Shown here: in pieces, positions 60,769-64,000 of the stretch
How the letters are laid out: the number at the start of each line of letters is the position of its first letter
How positions within the stretch are numbered: position 1 is the stretch's first letter
Origin: Xylaria sp. FL1777
Taxonomy: Eukaryota; Ascomycota; Sordariomycetes; Xylariales; Xylariaceae
Assembly: GCA_022578965.1 (NCBI GenBank)
Contig: MU400515.1
Location: forward strand, 558,001 to 622,000
DNA: 64,000 bases
Reading direction: 5' to 3'
Translations under genes and position numbers: made by a program
The notes under the pieces: generated by a model
Database searches by the model: none
Told to the model about the DNA's origin: nothing
The model's input: the letters and a program-made list of their open reading frames with translations, nothing else

Positions 60769-62140
60769 ATGAAGACCAAATTCCTTGCTCAAGCCCTTGC
60801 ACTTGTCGCGCCTTCTCAAGCATACCTTCGATTCGGTTGTGCTACTCTCAGCGTCCAGCGTCTCGATCCTCTCGTCGAACCAGGTGCCATTCCCTCAGCC
60901 CATCTGCACCAGATCATTGGCGGAAATGGCTTTAATGCGACCATGGACCCGAAGACTGACGTTGCTGAGCGCGCCACTTGCACAACATGCACATTCTCGG
61001 AGGACTTCAGCAACTACTGGACGGCTGTGATGTACTTGGTATGTATCAATTCCCTAAACACGTTTGCTGTATGTGCTAACTTTTCCTTAGTATGTAAAAA
61101 CCATCTTATAGGCTGCCTAGGTGTAACTTGAAGACAAGACTTGTACTTACATATACCAGTAAGGCTCGCAACGGCACGTACAAGCGCGTGCCCCAGTACC
61201 CGAACTCGCTACTCGGTAATATCAAGGGTGGCATGACGGTTTACTACATCCAGCAAGACTTTTCTTCGAACGGCAACCAGAAGATTACGGCCTTCAAGAA
61301 GGTGAGTGTGATTCGCAAGCGTTGGTCAGAGCAGGTAGTTTAACATGCTTAGGGATTCCGAATGACCGTAGGCTCGCCCTCGGCCACAGATGGCAGCAAC
61401 CCTGGGCTCCGCTACACTTGTCTGCAGAACGTCAACACTCGATTCCCCGAGACGGCTGAGTTCCCAAAGCAGAGCTGCCCGGCCGGTATCATGGCCATCC
61501 ATCATTTCCCCGCGTGAGTAACCACATTCCCTCCTCTCTATCAGTCTCCCGCCCGTGCTGACCGCCTACCCGCTACTCGCAGGTGCTGGGACGGCAAGAA
61601 CCTTGACAGCCCTAACCACCAGGACCACATGTACAACACTAACAGGGGCGCATTCACCCCAGCGGGACCATGCCCGGCCTCGCACCCTGTACGCATGCCG
61701 CAGTTGGCGTACGAAACCATGTGGGACACGCGCCCGTTCAACAACAAGGCCGACTGGCCTGCCGACGGCTCGCAACCGTTCGTATGGAGCTACCAGGACA
61801 GCAAGGTAAGTCATAATGTCTCCCAAATCCTCCCTCCAAATTTGCAATCCCCATGAATCCCGGCTGAATGAGTCTTAGGGATACGGCACGCACGGTGATT
61901 ACGTCTTCGGGTGGAAGGGCGACGCTCTCCAGCGGGCTATGGATTCCACGGCCCTGCTTAGCAACGGCATCACCACCCAGTCTGTCGACAAGGCCAACCA
62001 GTGCGCCATCCAGAACACAGTTAATGAGGACATCGACAGCTGTGAGTGTTTCTATGGATAGCCTATTAGAACAATGAGAACTAACGCTCCATTTCACAGG
62101 GCTCACGGCTCTCCCAGGACAAGGTAGTATGCCCATGTAA
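60769..62140 (+). CDS. Secreted DUF1996-domain protein
   Basis: A secreted fungal protein of the DUF1996 family, whose biochemical role is not established. Six exons (60769-61038, 61164-61301, 61353-61513, 61583-61805, 61879-62041, 62100-62140) give 331 residues. A signal peptide, MKTKFLAQALALVAPSQA, is followed at once by the domain: LRFGCATLSVQRLDPLVEPG, the HLHQIIGGNGFN motif, CWDGKNLDSPNH, HPVRMPQLAYETMWD, FNNKADWPADGSQPFVWS and GDYVFGWKGDALQRAMD, and it ends shortly after WLTALPG. The start at 60769 is chosen because the 22 residues before it would mask the signal peptide. The first junction is uncertain: the canonical pair gives MYLARNGTYKRV, whereas relatives commonly read YF[KR]ARNGTYKRV. 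There is no C-terminal WSC domain or Ser/Thr-rich tail, so this is a short member. Confidence 0.87.
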
Positions 62141-63205
62141 GGGTCTGTTAAGGGCAGATGGATCCGTATCAGTCTATTTTGGGCAAAGGCTGTGGGATAT
62201 CATAGTAGTATTTTGCAGACCGGGCACATATACACTCTTTCTCATAATTCAAAGACAGATCACCCTCATTGCGTATCTTATGTTCTGCTATCCCTTGTGT
62301 TCTGTACTTGCATGGCTAGCTGAAGATGGATGTTGTCAATCTTGATTGTGTCTGCTTACTCTATTAATGCTAAAGACTAATAGATGTCTAAAAACATAGT
62401 CGGACATCCTGTCCGTGCTCAAGCATATTGCTTCATAAAGCCAGTCCCAGCACCCAAAACGACAACCTCATTTACTTCGAGAATGTTAAAAACATAATAT
62501 TTATACGCGTATCTCCTTAAGTATCTACTTTAACAGGAAGCTGCATAGACTCATTCTCTAGCGTTTTCAACCTATCACAATACAACCTCTTCCATATATC
62601 TCCACACCCCTGAAAGGGATTTATCACGCGCCTTTACGAAACCAACTTCCACACGCCCCCGTTCCTCAATACATCTCTCTTCAAAAACAGCATCTCAATA
62701 CTTTACACGATAATAACATCAACAACTACCTATATTAACGGGCATCGTCTAGGCTCTCTGCAGTCACGGCAATCAGCTGGCGAGTCGAATGACCCTCCCT
62801 GATTTCCGTTGTCGCGAGGACATTGGCAGCCGTATAGAAATATAAAGTAAAACGGCTCGATATTCTAGGTTGCCTTGAAGTTTTTAAATCTATAGGATTT
62901 CCAATTCATTATTACCGGCCTCTTTTTTGCTCGTTTAGTTCTCTCTCTTTCTCCGTCTTCTTTTCAACTAGGAGCTACAAAATGGTGCCTCCTAAGCGCT
63001 GTAAGAGCACAGTACAACTTGACTTCATTCTGTCTAGCGGCCTCATCGTATCCTAGCCAGTGCTTTGTCGTGGAGGGGATCAATAGGCAGTCGAGTACTT
63101 CGAGTAGCTCTGTGCAGTTTCGTATACAGTCCTTTCCAAAAAGCCACTCCATTACATTACGCCAGCATCGTCAACGGTAAATTCATCAAAGCCCCCATTG
63201 GCCTA
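62141..63205. other. Convergent spacer
   Basis: This region holds the 3' UTR of the DUF1996 gene. A 62-codon minus-strand frame at 62964-63152 is not supported by domain or splice evidence. Nothing else is seen. Confidence 0.5.
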
Positions 63206-63643
63206 TCATCTTCTATAACACTCATCGGTCATTAGGAAATAATAAACTTCACATTCAACTCTACTCTTCCCACACGCCTCAGAAAAAATGTGCAAGGAAA
63301 GGAAAAGGAAAGGAAAGGAAAGGAAGCAGAGAGACTTGCTATAGTAAACCCAAGCGAAGGTGATCCTCTCGTATTTAAACTTGACCGCCTGGCTCTCTCT
63401 GTCCAGGGAAGTCGGCATCTTCGAGGCGAAGACGTCCAGCGCCTCGCTGTCCTTGCCCCCTAGCTCGAGCTTGTACGCGCGGGATCCGTACGGGATCTGC
63501 GCCACGAGGCCCGCGGTCACGGGGGAGCCTCCCGCGTAGGATATGTGGCTCTCCAGGACGAACCACCACTGCGACTCCCAGCAGCCCTCGATCTTATATC
63601 TGGGCTCCGTGAGCTTGGCTAAGATGGCGTTCCAGAGCTCCAT
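63206..63643 (-). CDS. Open frame of unknown function, 3' structure uncertain
   Basis: From the ATG at 63643 the frame encodes 145 residues. The first ~100 are protein-like and GC-rich in third positions: MELWNAILAKLTEPRYKIEG, then SQWWFVLESHISYAGG, VAQIPYGSRAYKLELGGKDSEALDVFASK and VKFKYERITFAWVYYSK. I do not recognise a family. The remaining ~45 residues are encoded by or lie beyond a (GGAAA)n run at 63293-63326 and are rich in Leu, Phe and Ser, so the true C-terminus may be earlier or a further exon may follow; I could not place a donor. The frame also extends to a GTG at 63667. An N-terminal exon outside the ORF cannot be excluded. Confidence 0.42.
   Translation of the reverse strand: MELWNAILAKLTEPRYKIEGCWESQWWFVLESHISYAGGSPVTAGLVAQIPYGSRAYKLELGGKDSEALDVFASKMPTSLDRESQAVKFKYERITFAWVYYSKSLCFLSFPFLFLSLHIFSEACGKSRVECEVYYFLMTDECYRR
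63293..63326. repeat. (GGAAA)n 5-bp tandem repeat
   Basis: About six GGAAA-type units. The array lies inside the 3' part of the frame at 63206-63643, which casts doubt on that part being coding. Confidence 0.85.
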
Positions 63644-64000
63644 TGGGAAAGCAAAATAAGGGGTCACCCTTTGTTGCTGCTGCTCGTCCTTTGTTTGTTA
63701 CACACGGCTTTCGTGAGTTTCGTTGGGAAAATCAGCTGGCTTTGCGGAGGTTTAGGGGTAGGTAGCACCTCTTGAGTATTGCTGCGCTCCGGGAAAGTTT
63801 TAATCTAATGCGATGCGAAGGGTGCGAGTTTCCAAGAGGGTCTTGGTGGTCTCAGAAGCTCCTTTATAAACCCGACTCGGTGACGCGGTGATGAAAAAAT
63901 TCGAAGGAGCAATGACTGTTTCTTTCTTTCTTTCTTCGATTGTTACACGCTCGTGATGACCTCTGATCACGTAGATGGCCACGAATCTTGCTAGACATTG
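63644..64000. other. Window end without a supportable gene
   Basis: The region upstream of the minus-strand frame at 63643 probably holds its promoter. It contains a short CTTT run near 63925. No gene is seen. Confidence 0.5.

Noticed and set aside
1..64000. CRISPR arrays, rRNA genes, intact transposons or phage-like modules
   Set aside because: None seen: tandem repeats are short microsatellites without spacers, and no transposase, integrase or reverse-transcriptase motif was recognised in any frame.

Overview
The window is nuclear DNA of a filamentous ascomycete (Pezizomycotina, most likely a Sordariomycete; the class is inferred from protein resemblance, not searched). The basis is short spliceosomal introns (mostly 46-125 nt, GTAWGT-like donors, CTAAC/CTAAT branch points, phase-consistent joins), no operon-like packing, intergenic spacers of up to 9 kb, and eukaryotic housekeeping genes. 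No rRNA, CRISPR array, intact transposon or secondary-metabolite cluster is visible, and no tRNA could be supported by eye.

Layout. 1.9-3.3 kb (-): a two-exon gene of unknown function with two WxxL/I motifs. 3.8-6.1 kb (-): a Pns1/CTL choline-transporter-like membrane protein with a 13-nt first exon. 6.1-8.6 kb: spacer with a sharply AT-rich block. 8.6-10.7 kb (+): RING plus PHD finger protein. 11.6-12.7 kb (+): Cwc23/DNAJC17-like J-protein, convergent with a Mkk1/2-type MAP kinase kinase (13.6-15.6 kb, -). 19.3-21.1 kb (+): Dbp8-like DEAD-box helicase. 21.2-30.5 kb: gene desert. 30.5-31.3 kb (+): acidic protein of unknown function. 31.3-39.9 kb: second desert. 39.9-41.9 kb (-): regulator with a variant zinc cluster, divergent from a small predicted membrane protein (42.6-42.9 kb, +). 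43.5-44.8 kb (+): IBA57/CAF17. 45.4-48.8 kb (-): Efl1/Ria1 GTPase, divergent from eIF3 subunit L (49.6-51.2 kb, +). 51.2-56.1 kb: spacer. 56.1-58.3 kb (+): universal-stress-protein domain protein. 60.8-62.1 kb (+): secreted DUF1996 protein. 63.2-63.6 kb (-): an open frame of unknown function.

The genes do not form one pathway. Several serve core RNA and ribosome functions (Dbp8 and Efl1 in ribosome biogenesis, eIF3l in translation initiation, Cwc23 in splicing); others serve cell-wall-integrity signalling (Mkk), mitochondrial Fe-S assembly (IBA57), membrane transport (Pns1) and secretion (DUF1996). Intron-exon models were built by hand from donor, branch and acceptor signals, reading phase and family resemblance; no transcript data or searches were available. 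No undescribed multi-gene system was found. The observations most worth following are the WxxL/I-bearing unknown protein, the variant zinc-cluster regulator, the AT-rich inverted-repeat block, and short palindromic motifs scattered through the spacers.
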